From assembly GCA_041658245.1 (NCBI GenBank), contig JBBAAM010000001.1:124001-188000 (forward strand): 64,000 bases of DNA. Reading direction: 5' to 3'. The position numbers and the translations under genes were made by a program. Source of the stretch: Fen-1258 sp041658245 (GTDB taxonomy: Bacteria; Bacteroidota; Ignavibacteria; Ignavibacteriales; Melioribacteraceae). This document shows, piece by piece, positions 52,871-62,047 of this stretch. The notes below the pieces were generated by a model, which was given only the letters and a program-made list of their open reading frames with translations, made no database searches and was not told the origin of the DNA. Numbering within the stretch: the first letter of the stretch is position 1; every line of letters starts with the position of its first letter.

Positions 52871-53200
52871 TTATTTATCATATAATTTAATTCTGCGTTT
52901 GCAATTATCCATTACAGCTTTAGGCGTCTTTCCGGTTTTCTTTTCGAATACTTCTAAAATTAAAATTGCGTCATCATCTATGCGAAATATAATTCTCCAT
53001 ATTCCGGTTTCATCGTTGATTCTTAGTTCATGGCATTTTGGACCAATTATTGGCATCGGGCGCGAAAGAGGCAACGATAACTTTATGCCAGATTGAAGTT
53101 GACGAAGCAAGTAACCTGTTTCAATTCTTGCTGAACTTGAAAACGGTGGAGTCTTTACTTCGCCGTGCAGCCAGACTAATGGTTTTTCTTTCAATTTCAT
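52871..53200 (-). CDS. HigB-like toxin (RelE/Gp49 family)
   Basis: 109 residues. VWLHGEVKTPPFSSSARIETGYLLRQLQSG and HELRINDETGIWRIIFRIDDDAILILEVFEKKT match the phage-derived Gp49/HigB family of ribosome-dependent mRNA nucleases, with the basic residues in the ELR and WRI strands. Toxin-first operon with the XRE antitoxin. Chromosomal type II pairs like this often mark recently acquired DNA. Confidence 0.88.
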   Translation of the reverse strand: MKLKEKPLVWLHGEVKTPPFSSSARIETGYLLRQLQSGIKLSLPLSRPMPIIGPKCHELRINDETGIWRIIFRIDDDAILILEVFEKKTGKTPKAVMDNCKRRIKLYDK

Positions 53201-53212
53201 CTAAAGATAATA

Positions 53213-53230
53213 TATGTCATATGTGACATA
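53213..53230. promoter_or_regulatory. Operator-like palindrome of the toxin-antitoxin operon
   Basis: TATGTCA-TATG-TGACATA, perfect 7-bp arms with a 4-bp spacer, 13 bp upstream of the toxin start. A further TGTCA half-site follows at 53233. Position and symmetry suit binding of the XRE antitoxin. Confidence 0.6.
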
Positions 53231-53388
53231 ATGTCAAATTGGACTTTGATTAATAAAAGTGAATTACTGGTAAGAATTTACCCGATACTTTCAAAAATAT
53301 TTTCTTCTTATATAAGAAATAGAAAAGAGTCAATTCGATTGCTATAACAAAGCAAGCAAAGAATGCCGGCTGTAATCCTAGTAGAATT

Positions 53389-53452
53389 CTATACCTCCTC
53401 CTATGTTCCGCTCCTTTGTAAGGAGGGGAATAAAAGGGGGTGGTCGTGTTAA
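53389..53452. repeat. C/G-tract palindromic intergenic element
   Basis: The stretch has a CTCCTT / AAGGAG hairpin, flanked by CCTCCTCC on the left and GGGGG(T)GG on the right, unlike the AT-rich background. It ends directly at the stop of the GH109-like gene. It looks like a dispersed non-coding repeat of the type common between genes in Bacteroidota. It could also act as a transcription end structure. Confidence 0.4.
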
Positions 53453-53454
53453 AG

Positions 53455-54804
53455 TTACATCACCATCAATTCTCTTTTTTTCTTCCACATACCGCGCGTA
53501 AAATCCGGAAACTTTTGCGGTGTGCCTTTTTGTTTGATTGATCTTTCACTCAACTCGCACACAGCGCTAATAACGGCAGCGTCATAAACATCCATATCAG
53601 GTTCAATACCTTTCAGAAGAGCGTTTACCAATCTATAATCTTCTATGAAGTCCATTCCGCCATGTCCTGCACCTTTGCTTTGTTCTTCAAGATCAACCCA
53701 AATCGGGTGTTCATATTTTTTCATATACTCATCAATCTTTTCCCATGCATCGGGTTTGCCTTCTTGTTCTATATAAACTTTCTGCTCGGGATATTTTTTC
53801 ACAAGTCCTTTTGTTCCTTGAACTAGAATATTTCTACTGTATGGACGGGGAGAACTTGTATCATGCGTAAGAACAACTGTTTCACCGTTCATAGTTTTAA
53901 GAACTGTTGTAACAACATCACTTAAAACAAATTTTTCTTTTGCCTGCGGACTATCGGCACCGAATCTTTTCTCCGCATAAAGATGAAGTCCTCGCATCTT
54001 TGTCCCAAATGAAACAAGATAATCAAAATAATTCCCACGATTGATATCAAGACATTGTGCAACGGGCCCGAGTCCGTGAGTAGGATAAAGATCACCGTTG
54101 CGTTTCATCGAATGAGCGCGTCTCCAGAGACCTTCTCCTTCCATGTCGTGTTTAACTCCGCGCAGATCGTGAAGATAACCGCACTCGGCATGAAGCAGTT
54201 CACCGAACAATCCTTTCTTCACCATATTTAAAATCATCATTTCAACTTTATCGTAATTACAATTTTCCATCATGATGCAATACTTTCCGGTTTTCTCGGA
54301 AGTCTCAACAAGTTTCCAGCAATCTTCAATTGTATAAGCGGCGGGCACTTCTGTTGCTGAATGTTTACTATTCTTCATCGCTTCAAGACTAACTGGAACA
54401 TGCCATTCCCAGGGTGTTGCGTTGTAAACTAAATCAACATCATCACGCTGGCATAATCGCTTAAAATCAGTTTCACTTTTAGTATAAGCTTCCGGTTTTT
54501 CTTGTCCGGCTTTTACGATCATATCTTGTGCTCTCGTTGCATGAGCTTCAACAATATCGCACACTGCAACTATCTCAGCACCTTTAATCTTAAGCAGGTT
54601 GGAAACATGATCTGTTCCCATTCCGCCCACACCAACATAACCGATACGGACTTTTTCCATTGGTTTAGAAATTGGGACAGATTTTACCGGAGCTCTTAAT
54701 TTTTGTTGAATATCTTCTGCGAGTGCAACGCTGCTGACTGCAATTCCAACGCTTGCCATTGCGCTTTTCTTTAAGAAGTCTCTACGGTTAAGTTCATCGC
54801 TCAT
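53455..54804 (-). CDS. GH109-like Gfo/Idh/MocA oxidoreductase-fold glycosidase
   Basis: 449 residues. A Tat signal (NRRDFLKKSAMASVG, residues 6-20) precedes an NAD-binding Rossmann domain (IGYVGVGGMGTDHV). The segments TPWEWHVPVSLEAM, ATEVPAAYTIEDCWKLVE, MMENCNYD, ECGYLHDLRG and RRAHSMKRNG, YPTHGLGPV follow the GH109 alpha-N-acetylgalactosaminidase pattern (NAD-dependent hydrolysis with the catalytic His and Tyr). It is exported folded. It lies 22 bp after the metallophosphoesterase gene, in a run of glycan-degrading genes. Confidence 0.85.
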   Translation of the reverse strand: MSDELNRRDFLKKSAMASVGIAVSSVALAEDIQQKLRAPVKSVPISKPMEKVRIGYVGVGGMGTDHVSNLLKIKGAEIVAVCDIVEAHATRAQDMIVKAGQEKPEAYTKSETDFKRLCQRDDVDLVYNATPWEWHVPVSLEAMKNSKHSATEVPAAYTIEDCWKLVETSEKTGKYCIMMENCNYDKVEMMILNMVKKGLFGELLHAECGYLHDLRGVKHDMEGEGLWRRAHSMKRNGDLYPTHGLGPVAQCLDINRGNYFDYLVSFGTKMRGLHLYAEKRFGADSPQAKEKFVLSDVVTTVLKTMNGETVVLTHDTSSPRPYSRNILVQGTKGLVKKYPEQKVYIEQEGKPDAWEKIDEYMKKYEHPIWVDLEEQSKGAGHGGMDFIEDYRLVNALLKGIEPDMDVYDAAVISAVCELSERSIKQKGTPQKFPDFTRGMWKKKRELMVM

Positions 54805-54826
54805 GATTTTATCCCTTAAATTTTAT

Positions 54827-55714
54827 TTAGAAAATTTTTAATCTTCTATTTGGTTCACGTCCTTTACCTTCCACAAAAATACTGTCTTGAGTTAAGGTTA
54901 CTTTAGCAAAAGCCGGGGATGATTCTGTATCTACCATACCTTTAAAATTTATGAAATGTACTCCGTCTTTAAACTCATAGCCGCCAGCATGATTATGCCC
55001 GCAGAAATAAGCTTTAACACTTTTATACTGAGTCAGCATCGCAGTAAGTTCTTCATCATTAAATAGACCGTGACAAGCAACGGGAAAGATAGGGAAGTGA
55101 CACATTACGATCACTCTCTTGTTTCTCTTTGCAGATTCTTCAAGCTGATTTTTTAACCACTCAAATTGTTTAGAGCTAAGCCCGCCATTTGCTTTGCCGG
55201 TATTGCATCTCCCTTTTCTTATCAGCTTTGCATACAATGAATCTCTTTCGGCTTTTTGAACTGAGTCTTGCGGCGTTCTGAAGCTCAGATCATTTCCATT
55301 CAGAAAAATAAAAGACCAATCACCTTCAGAAATAGAATAGTAATCGTTTATCATCTCCATTTTTGAAATCACTTTGGTTTTGAATTTTTCTTCTACACTG
55401 AATTCATGATTGCCAAGAACAAAATAAACCGGCGCTTTTGATTTTCTGAATTTAGGTAATATCTCGTCAAAGCTTTTGAAATCTCTATCAATCATATCGC
55501 CGAGATGAGCAACGAAATCAAGATTCTGGGAATTGAAATATTTTATACAGCTGTCGAGTTTTGCAAGTGAATTTTTATAGAAACGAATTTCACCCGGCTC
55601 GCAAGCGCAATATTGCACGTCGGTTACTATGCCGATTGTAATATTGCGTTTTTCTTCTACATGCGGAAACCATCCGCTGACAAGAATAATTAATATTAGA
55701 AATATTTTTTTCAT
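54827..55714 (-). CDS. Exported calcineurin-like metallophosphoesterase
   Basis: 295 residues. Signal peptide (1-17) then metal motifs in order: GIVTDVQY (D-x-Q), HLGDMIDR (GD), VLGNHEF (GNHE), VMCHFPIF (H) and CGHNHAGG (GHxH). The ADP-ribose/CDP-alcohol phosphohydrolase-like class is closest from the arrangement. It may remove phosphate from glycans or nucleotides. Same direction as the GH92 gene, 56 bp downstream of it. Confidence 0.88.
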   Translation of the reverse strand: MKKIFLILIILVSGWFPHVEEKRNITIGIVTDVQYCACEPGEIRFYKNSLAKLDSCIKYFNSQNLDFVAHLGDMIDRDFKSFDEILPKFRKSKAPVYFVLGNHEFSVEEKFKTKVISKMEMINDYYSISEGDWSFIFLNGNDLSFRTPQDSVQKAERDSLYAKLIRKGRCNTGKANGGLSSKQFEWLKNQLEESAKRNKRVIVMCHFPIFPVACHGLFNDEELTAMLTQYKSVKAYFCGHNHAGGYEFKDGVHFINFKGMVDTESSPAFAKVTLTQDSIFVEGKGREPNRRLKIF

Positions 55715-55770
55715 GACACACTCAATTTATTTTGTTAGAAGTTTCCTTTCAGTGTATGATATAATAAAAA

Positions 55771-58719
55771 TTATTCAATTGTAACTTCATCGGCAAAGAT
55801 CCATGCTTTACCGCCTGCGCCTTTATGCCAATCAGGACAAACACCTATATTCTTAGCAAATATTTTTACATATCGTGCTGATGTATTCTCAATGTTCGAG
55901 GAAAATCTTTTTATTAATAATTCTTGATTTGTTGTTGGAATGTTGTTTTTAATTTCTGCGACTTGCTTAAAATTTATTCCGTCATCGGAAGCAGAGAATA
56001 TGACTTCCGCCGGAAGAAATATCCAAACATTAGGATCATTCAAAAATCCGATTGACAATTTATTTACAGTTGTCACTTTAGTAAGATCAATAACAGCTTC
56101 GAGGTCATCACCTTCAAAACCCTGCCATTCACCGTTTTGAAAATTAGTTGTGCCGAATCTTCCGTCCGTTAATGCCATCGCGCCGCCGCCGTTATATCTT
56201 TCATGAAAGCTAACCGTGTATTTTGCCGGTGGATATTTTGATTTAATGAACTTTGAACTCATTGTGAAGCTGAGGTCATTATCACTTGTGTAAGCAAAAG
56301 CTTTGATCGTAGCGGCTTGATGAATGATTATCGGATTTGTATAAAGCGGAGAATCAAAAGTCGGCTCACTTCCATCAATTGTATAGCAAATCTTTGCATC
56401 TTCCGTTCCACACATTAATTTTATGGAAAGAGTATCGTAAAAAGTTTCTCCGGTTGAAGAAACGTAAGGCATCAAAACACCTTGTTCTACAGGACGCATA
56501 GAAAACAATTCAGGATTATCATTGCCCCACAATTTATTTGGAGTATTGCCCATTATGAAAATTGTTTCTCCGCCGTTCATGATTTGTTCATGTGTAAAGA
56601 AAGCATGTTCGTAAACCTTTTTGTTTAAAGATGCGAACTGGATGTATTTGTTCTTCTCGGAAACTTTATCCGCTTTAATAACAAACTTTTTCCCGTTCTC
56701 AAGATTAATCGTAACTTTATCAAATATCGGCGAACCGATTGCATAAGTATTTTGTCCAGGCGTAACGGGATAAAAACCCATGGCAGAGAAAACATACCAC
56801 GCAGACATTTGTCCGCAGTCATCGTTACCGCAAAGTCCATCCGGTTTTGATGTATACATCTTTTTCATTATCTCTCTAACATGCCATTGAGTTTTCCATG
56901 ATGCACCGGCATAATTATATAGATAAGCAAAATTGTGCGAAGGTTCGTTTCCGTGAGCGTATTGTCCTATCAAACCGGAAATATCCGGCTGAAATCGTCC
57001 TTCGAGTTTATCGGACTCTGCAAATAAACCCTCGAGCTTATTGACAAAATTTTCTTTACTACCATAAAGATCTATCAATCCTTTCAGATCGTGAGGAACA
57101 AAAAAACTATACTGCCATGCATTTGCTTCTGTGTATTGTTGCGTTACCGCTTTCGGTTCGAACGGAGATATCCAGGAGCCATCAGACATTTTACCGCGCA
57201 TGAAACCTGTAGATTTATCAAAAAGATTTCTATAGAAGAGCGACCGCTGATTATATTTTATGTAATCTTCTTTTGCTCCTATCTCTTTAGCAAGTTGGGC
57301 AATGCACCAATCATCGTAACAATATTCAAGAGTTTTAGAAACGGATTCGTTTTCTTTATCGGCAGGAATAAATCCGCGCTCTCTATAAAGTTTTTGTCCG
57401 TGCTGATCGCGTTCAGCGCTTACCTTCATTGCTTCAAGAGCTTCCTTTGCATTAAATCCGCGCAGACCTTTCATGTAAGCATCAAATATTACCGGAACTG
57501 AATGATATCCGATCATGCACCATGTTTCATTACCATGGAGTTCCCAAACAGGAAGTAATCCGCCATCTTTATATTTAGCTAAAATTGATTTTACAAAATG
57601 ACTTGCCCGTTTTTGATCTATGATAGTAAAGAGAGGGTGTTCGGCGCGGAAAGTATCCCATAAAGAAAAAACTGCGTAATGATCATAGTCTCTTGCTGTG
57701 TGAATCTTGCGGTCCATACCGTAGTATTTTTTGTCAACGTCAGTAAATAAGTTTGGAGTTATTAAAGTATGATAAAGCGCGGTATAAAAAATTTTTTTCT
57801 GATCCTCGTTTTTACTTTCAACTTGAATCCGGTTTAGTTCTTTTTCCCAAATCTTTTCTGCTTGTGTTTTGATTTTTTCGAAATCAAAATTTGGAATTTC
57901 CTTTTCAAGATTTTTTCTTGCGCCTTTAGCGCTTACTGCTGAAATTCCGATTCGGACAAGAATTACTTCGTTATCATTAGTCGTAAAACGGACGAAAGCT
58001 TTTACATTTTTTCCGGATGCTTCGCGGCTTCCTTCTTTTATAACTTCATCTGTAACTGTTCCGAACTGTGTGATCGGTTTTGAAAACTCCGCTACAAAAT
58101 AAACACTGTGTTCTTGCGCCCAACCGCGTGATTTCCTCATTCCTTCAATTCTGTTGTAGCTTACAAATTTTATATATGCTTCTCTATCCGAATCGAGCCC
58201 GTGTTTGAGATCTATAATTATATTCGAGCGGTAGCTTTTGGGAAAAGTGTATTTGTGCAAACCCGCCCGCAATGAAACTGTTAGTTCGGCCCTTACTTTG
58301 TAGTCATCAAGATAAACGCTGTAGTAACCGGGAGAAGCTTTTTCATTTTCATGTTTGAAGCGGGAACGATAACCTTCGCTTGGATTCTCTTTGCTGCCCG
58401 GAATAAATTTTAATTCGCCGACGGTCGGCATAAATAAGATATCTGCCAGATCAGTTGCGCCGGTTCCGCTCAAGTGCGTGTGGCTGAATCCCATGATCGA
58501 ATTATCGGAGTAATGATAACCGGAACACCAATCCCAACCTTCGATTCCCGTATCCGGAGAAAGCTGAATCATTCCAAACGGGAGAGTTGCACCTGGATAA
58601 GTATGCCCGTGTCCGCCGGTTCCAATAAATGGATCAACGTAATCAATCATTTTTTTGTTCTGAGCAGATAAGTTTAATGAGAAGACGAAAACAGTTAGAA
58701 GAAATATTTTTTTATTCAT
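55771..58719 (-). CDS. GH92-family alpha-mannosidase with C-terminal accessory domains
   Basis: About 982 residues from ATG 58719. Signal peptide MNKKIFLLTVFVFSLNLSAQ; the 31 codons upstream arise from a repeat and are excluded. The GH92 core begins DYVDPFIGTGGHGHTYPGA and contains PFGMIQLSPDTG, GFSHTHLSGTGATD, the catalytic GNEPSHNFAYLYNYAG and CGNDDCGQMSAWYVFSAMGFYPVTPG. It ends about residue 760, followed by a chitobiase-type Ig-like domain (CYTIDGSEPTFDSPLY) and a F5/8C-like sandwich. It removes alpha-mannose from N-glycans with Ca2+. Confidence 0.94.
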   Translation of the reverse strand: MNKKIFLLTVFVFSLNLSAQNKKMIDYVDPFIGTGGHGHTYPGATLPFGMIQLSPDTGIEGWDWCSGYHYSDNSIMGFSHTHLSGTGATDLADILFMPTVGELKFIPGSKENPSEGYRSRFKHENEKASPGYYSVYLDDYKVRAELTVSLRAGLHKYTFPKSYRSNIIIDLKHGLDSDREAYIKFVSYNRIEGMRKSRGWAQEHSVYFVAEFSKPITQFGTVTDEVIKEGSREASGKNVKAFVRFTTNDNEVILVRIGISAVSAKGARKNLEKEIPNFDFEKIKTQAEKIWEKELNRIQVESKNEDQKKIFYTALYHTLITPNLFTDVDKKYYGMDRKIHTARDYDHYAVFSLWDTFRAEHPLFTIIDQKRASHFVKSILAKYKDGGLLPVWELHGNETWCMIGYHSVPVIFDAYMKGLRGFNAKEALEAMKVSAERDQHGQKLYRERGFIPADKENESVSKTLEYCYDDWCIAQLAKEIGAKEDYIKYNQRSLFYRNLFDKSTGFMRGKMSDGSWISPFEPKAVTQQYTEANAWQYSFFVPHDLKGLIDLYGSKENFVNKLEGLFAESDKLEGRFQPDISGLIGQYAHGNEPSHNFAYLYNYAGASWKTQWHVREIMKKMYTSKPDGLCGNDDCGQMSAWYVFSAMGFYPVTPGQNTYAIGSPIFDKVTINLENGKKFVIKADKVSEKNKYIQFASLNKKVYEHAFFTHEQIMNGGETIFIMGNTPNKLWGNDNPELFSMRPVEQGVLMPYVSSTGETFYDTLSIKLMCGTEDAKICYTIDGSEPTFDSPLYTNPIIIHQAATIKAFAYTSDNDLSFTMSSKFIKSKYPPAKYTVSFHERYNGGGAMALTDGRFGTTNFQNGEWQGFEGDDLEAVIDLTKVTTVNKLSIGFLNDPNVWIFLPAEVIFSASDDGINFKQVAEIKNNIPTTNQELLIKRFSSNIENTSARYVKIFAKNIGVCPDWHKGAGGKAWIFADEVTIE

Positions 58720-58734
58720 AATAACACCGTTTTT

Positions 58735-58812
58735 CTCTACGATCTTTGCGAAATCCTTTGCGTTCTTTGCGTTAAGCTTTTTTAAACCGCTGAGAACATG
58801 AAGAAGGCGCAA
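58735..58812. repeat. Intergenic tandem TTTGCG repeat
   Basis: On the plus strand CTTTGCG occurs three times within about 30 bases (around 58744-58773), with a further GCGCAAAG inversion near 58807. It lies between the GH92 and GH20 genes and encodes a spurious NAKNAKDFAK extension on GH92. Such low-copy AT/GC-mixed repeats occur dispersed in Bacteroidota-type genomes. Confidence 0.55.
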
Positions 58813-58824
58813 AGTGCGTAAAAA

Positions 58825-61056
58825 TTATTTTAGATAAAATAAACTTGCTGGGACTAATCTTCTGCTGATGCCAGCGCTTTCAAATTCCAGCTTTAATGAT
58901 TGATCTCCACCTTTTTCGAAGTATAAAATCTTAAACGGGTATTTGCCCGCAGTTAAATTAATTTTTGCACTCACATCTTTGGTTCCGTGCAATCCATCGT
59001 TGTTAATTAATTCATAGTTGTTGAAATAAAACTTACTGCCGTCATCAGAGCTTAAATAAAAAGTATACTCTCCGGCTTTAACAATTTTGATTAAACCGTC
59101 GAGTTCTACACCGAACTGATCTTCTCTCGGTTTTATGTCACTGAGAGAAATATGATAAAGCTTACCGCTTTTTGTCGGAATAAGAGTTTCAAAGTTCGGA
59201 ACTGATGTCCAATCGCCTTCATAGTATTTATAGTTGATGCCGTTCATAGTTGTATCAATCAGACTAATTGTAAGTGATGTTGTAACGCTTGTCATTCCAT
59301 TCTTCAAAAATGTTTTTGCTTTAAGCAAAGATGTTTTAGAAATTTTTAAAGGTTTAATGTATGTTCTGGATTTTTCAGTCGGTTCACTTCCATCAAGAGT
59401 ATAACGGACTATTGAATTCTTGATCGGCTTTTTCAATTCGATTGGTCTTTGACTTGTTAGCAAATACTCACCGCTTTCATCAATTGGTGGTGGAACTCGA
59501 AAATTATAATTCTTCTTTGAAAGTATATCATAATGTTTTTCTATTCTTACCGAGAAATCATTATAGTCTCTAGATTCTTTCGGTGACCAAACTACTTCGC
59601 TTAATGCTAGCATTCTGGGGAGAAGCATATACTCAACATGATCTGGTGTTTCTATATATTCAGTCCACACGTTTGCTTGTGCGCCCATGATATATTTTGC
59701 TTCCTCATCATTCAAAGCTGCAGGCACCGGTTCGTAAGAATAAACTTTTTCTAAATTTGTATAACCGCCTATTGCTTTCGGTTCGCCGTTCAATCCTTGA
59801 TAGTGATCGAAATAGCAATGAGTGCCGGGACTCATCACTGCATTGTGTTTTGCTTTTGCTGCTGCTATCCCGCCGTCAATTCCGCGCCAACTCATTACAG
59901 CTGCATTTGGCGCAAGTCCGCCTTCAAGAATTTCATCCCATCCGAGAATCTTTCTTCCTTTTGAGTTCAAAAATTTTTCTATTCTTTGAATAAAACAACT
60001 TTGCAGTTCAGCTTCATCTTTTAATCCTTCCGTTTTGATTCTCGCTTGACACTTAGGGCACTCTTTCCATCTGTTCTTAGGAACTTCATCGCCGCCGATA
60101 TGAATATATTCACCCGGGAAAAGATTTAATACTTCGGTTAAAACATCCTGTAAGAAGTCAAAAACTTTATCATTACCGGCGCAGTAAACATCTTCAATCA
60201 CTCCCCAAAGATTTCCAACTTCAAATGGTCCGCCCGTGCATGATAATTCCGGATAAGAAGCCAGTGCAGCAAGTGAATGTCCCGGCATTTCAATTTCAGG
60301 AACAACATTTATATAACGGTCTTTTGCGTATGCTACAATCTCTCTTACTTGATCTTGTGTATAAAATCCACCGTAAATTTTTCCTTCTTCATCTTTTCTC
60401 CACGCACCGATTTCAGTCAGCTTCGGATATTTCTTTATTTCAATTCTCCACCCTTGGTCTTCAGTTAAGTGCCAATGAAATGTATTCATTTTGTATGAGG
60501 CAAGAACATCAATATATTTTTTTATGAACTCAACAGGGAAGAAATGCCGGCAAACATCAAGGTGAATTCCACGCCATTGAAATCTTGGGGAATCTTCTAT
60601 TAAAACGCACCGAACAGAAAAATTATTTTTATTTGCATTGATCGGCATTAATTGCAGTAAAGATTGAATTGCATAAAAGATTCCAGCACCGCTTCCTGCG
60701 CTGATCGTAATCTTGTGAGGTTTTATTTCAAGCGTGTAAGCTTCTTTGGATTGAAAATCTTTCTTCAACTGAAGCAGTAAAAGACTTCGCGGAATATCCC
60801 GCGTTATTTTTGCGGTTGCGAATAATTTCAATCCGGTTGATTGATTGGCGTATGATGTTATCAAATCTCCAAGCTTCTGAAGTTCCTCCGACTGCTCACT
60901 TATCCAGATTTTAGTTTGATTGTTAAATTTGAATTCCCCTCTTCCAATTTCAAGTTTTACAGGTTTAGGAATAATTGAAACAACATCTTTTTTAATTGCT
61001 TGAATTGGTAAGCATAGAATTAACAGAGATAGAAGAATGGTTACAATCTTTTTCAT
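58825..61056 (-). CDS. GH20 beta-N-acetylhexosaminidase with chitobiase and PA14-like domains
   Basis: 743 residues. Signal peptide (1-20), GH20b (about 25-150), and the GH20 catalytic barrel (about 155-500) with RGIHLDVCRHFFPVEF, FHWHLTEDQGWRIEIKKYP and the catalytic Asp-Glu pair in YIHIGGDEVPK. Then a chitobiase-type domain (about 530-600, YTLDGSEPTEKS) and a PA14-like end (YTFYLSSDDGSKFYFNN). It releases terminal GlcNAc or GalNAc. Together with GH92 and the GH109-like enzyme it would dismantle N- or O-linked glycans. Confidence 0.94.
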   Translation of the reverse strand: MKKIVTILLSLLILCLPIQAIKKDVVSIIPKPVKLEIGRGEFKFNNQTKIWISEQSEELQKLGDLITSYANQSTGLKLFATAKITRDIPRSLLLLQLKKDFQSKEAYTLEIKPHKITISAGSGAGIFYAIQSLLQLMPINANKNNFSVRCVLIEDSPRFQWRGIHLDVCRHFFPVEFIKKYIDVLASYKMNTFHWHLTEDQGWRIEIKKYPKLTEIGAWRKDEEGKIYGGFYTQDQVREIVAYAKDRYINVVPEIEMPGHSLAALASYPELSCTGGPFEVGNLWGVIEDVYCAGNDKVFDFLQDVLTEVLNLFPGEYIHIGGDEVPKNRWKECPKCQARIKTEGLKDEAELQSCFIQRIEKFLNSKGRKILGWDEILEGGLAPNAAVMSWRGIDGGIAAAKAKHNAVMSPGTHCYFDHYQGLNGEPKAIGGYTNLEKVYSYEPVPAALNDEEAKYIMGAQANVWTEYIETPDHVEYMLLPRMLALSEVVWSPKESRDYNDFSVRIEKHYDILSKKNYNFRVPPPIDESGEYLLTSQRPIELKKPIKNSIVRYTLDGSEPTEKSRTYIKPLKISKTSLLKAKTFLKNGMTSVTTSLTISLIDTTMNGINYKYYEGDWTSVPNFETLIPTKSGKLYHISLSDIKPREDQFGVELDGLIKIVKAGEYTFYLSSDDGSKFYFNNYELINNDGLHGTKDVSAKINLTAGKYPFKILYFEKGGDQSLKLEFESAGISRRLVPASLFYLK

Positions 61057-61320
61057 TTCCGGTGCCGTTTAATTTGATTTACCAATTCTTTAAAAATGCG
61101 TAATCATTTTTATAAGTAAGAAAGCGGTTACGCTTAACAAGTGAACAAAATAAATTCATAGGGTTGAAAAAATTTTGTTTTTGCCAAATATTTAGCAATT
61201 GACATCAGCAACAAAAATTTTATTAACAAAATCCGTAAAATTTAGGAGAGAGAAAAGAGATTTGTTGATTTGAAATTATTTAGATTATTATTGAGACATT
61301 CAGAATTTGAAAGGAAATAA

Positions 61321-61554
61321 ATGAAATTACCCTGGTTTAACAGAATGGGAATATTATTCTACCCAAGAAATATAATCGGTTGGCTGATACTTCTTGCGGC
61401 AATTGTTTTATCCGTTTATGAGTTCATTGATATAGACAGCCGCTCACATTCAGTCAGCGATACTCTCATTAACTGGGTTTTCAATTGTTTTTTGATAGCG
61501 CTTGTTTACTCGGGGATTGCTTTTTTTACGTGCAAGAGATATGGAGACCGTTAA
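61321..61554 (+). CDS. Small two-helix membrane protein
   Basis: 77 residues, membrane helices at about 18-36 and 50-67, and a short polar loop (DIDSRSHSVSDT). An AGG-type site precedes ATG 61321. It is not recognised beyond a conserved hypothetical look. It stands alone on the plus strand and converges on the DUF1569 gene. Confidence 0.6.
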   Translation: MKLPWFNRMGILFYPRNIIGWLILLAAIVLSVYEFIDIDSRSHSVSDTLINWVFNCFLIALVYSGIAFFTCKRYGDR

Positions 61555-61579
61555 CTCAAAATTGATATATACATTGCTT

Positions 61580-62026
61580 TTATAGTATTCCAAACTGACT
61601 TAAATGATGCGTAAAATGTTTTTCATGAAAGACATCCCATTCAGCTTTGTTCAATTCACCAAAAGTCGGATTGAGTAAGAGTGCGTCCGGATTTTCTTCA
61701 AAGTACTCATAGTAATCGTCGACTTCTTGTGATAATATTTTTATTGCTTCATCAAGGTTTTTGTACTCAATCGGCAACAAATTTTCGCCGATGATCGGAT
61801 TCAAAAACTCTTTTGGTAATGGGCGGCTGCTTAATAAGAATCTTTTTAATGTTGGCCATTTTTCCGGTGGATTAAAGCATCCAACATTCAATTTTCCATT
61901 GCTCGTTCTAACCGCCAGAATTAAATGCTCAATCATATGTTGAGCGGTCATTTTTCCCCATAGTTGTTTAGTATCGGATTTGAGAGTTCCTAAGAGTTTT
62001 ATTTTATCAATTAGAGGATTGTTCAA
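61580..62026 (-). CDS. DUF1569-domain protein
   Basis: 148 residues, soluble. LWGKMTAQHMIEHLILAVRTSNGKL is the N-terminal helix of DUF1569, a DinB-like fold that often uses His residues as metal ligands. FHEKHFTHHLSQFG at the C-terminus holds the other His cluster. The function is not established. It lies 21 bp downstream of the truncated desaturase, in the place where the desaturase 3' half would be. Confidence 0.82.
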   Translation of the reverse strand: MNNPLIDKIKLLGTLKSDTKQLWGKMTAQHMIEHLILAVRTSNGKLNVGCFNPPEKWPTLKRFLLSSRPLPKEFLNPIIGENLLPIEYKNLDEAIKILSQEVDDYYEYFEENPDALLLNPTFGELNKAEWDVFHEKHFTHHLSQFGIL

Positions 62027-62047
62027 TTTTTCCCTTTCTATTATTTA

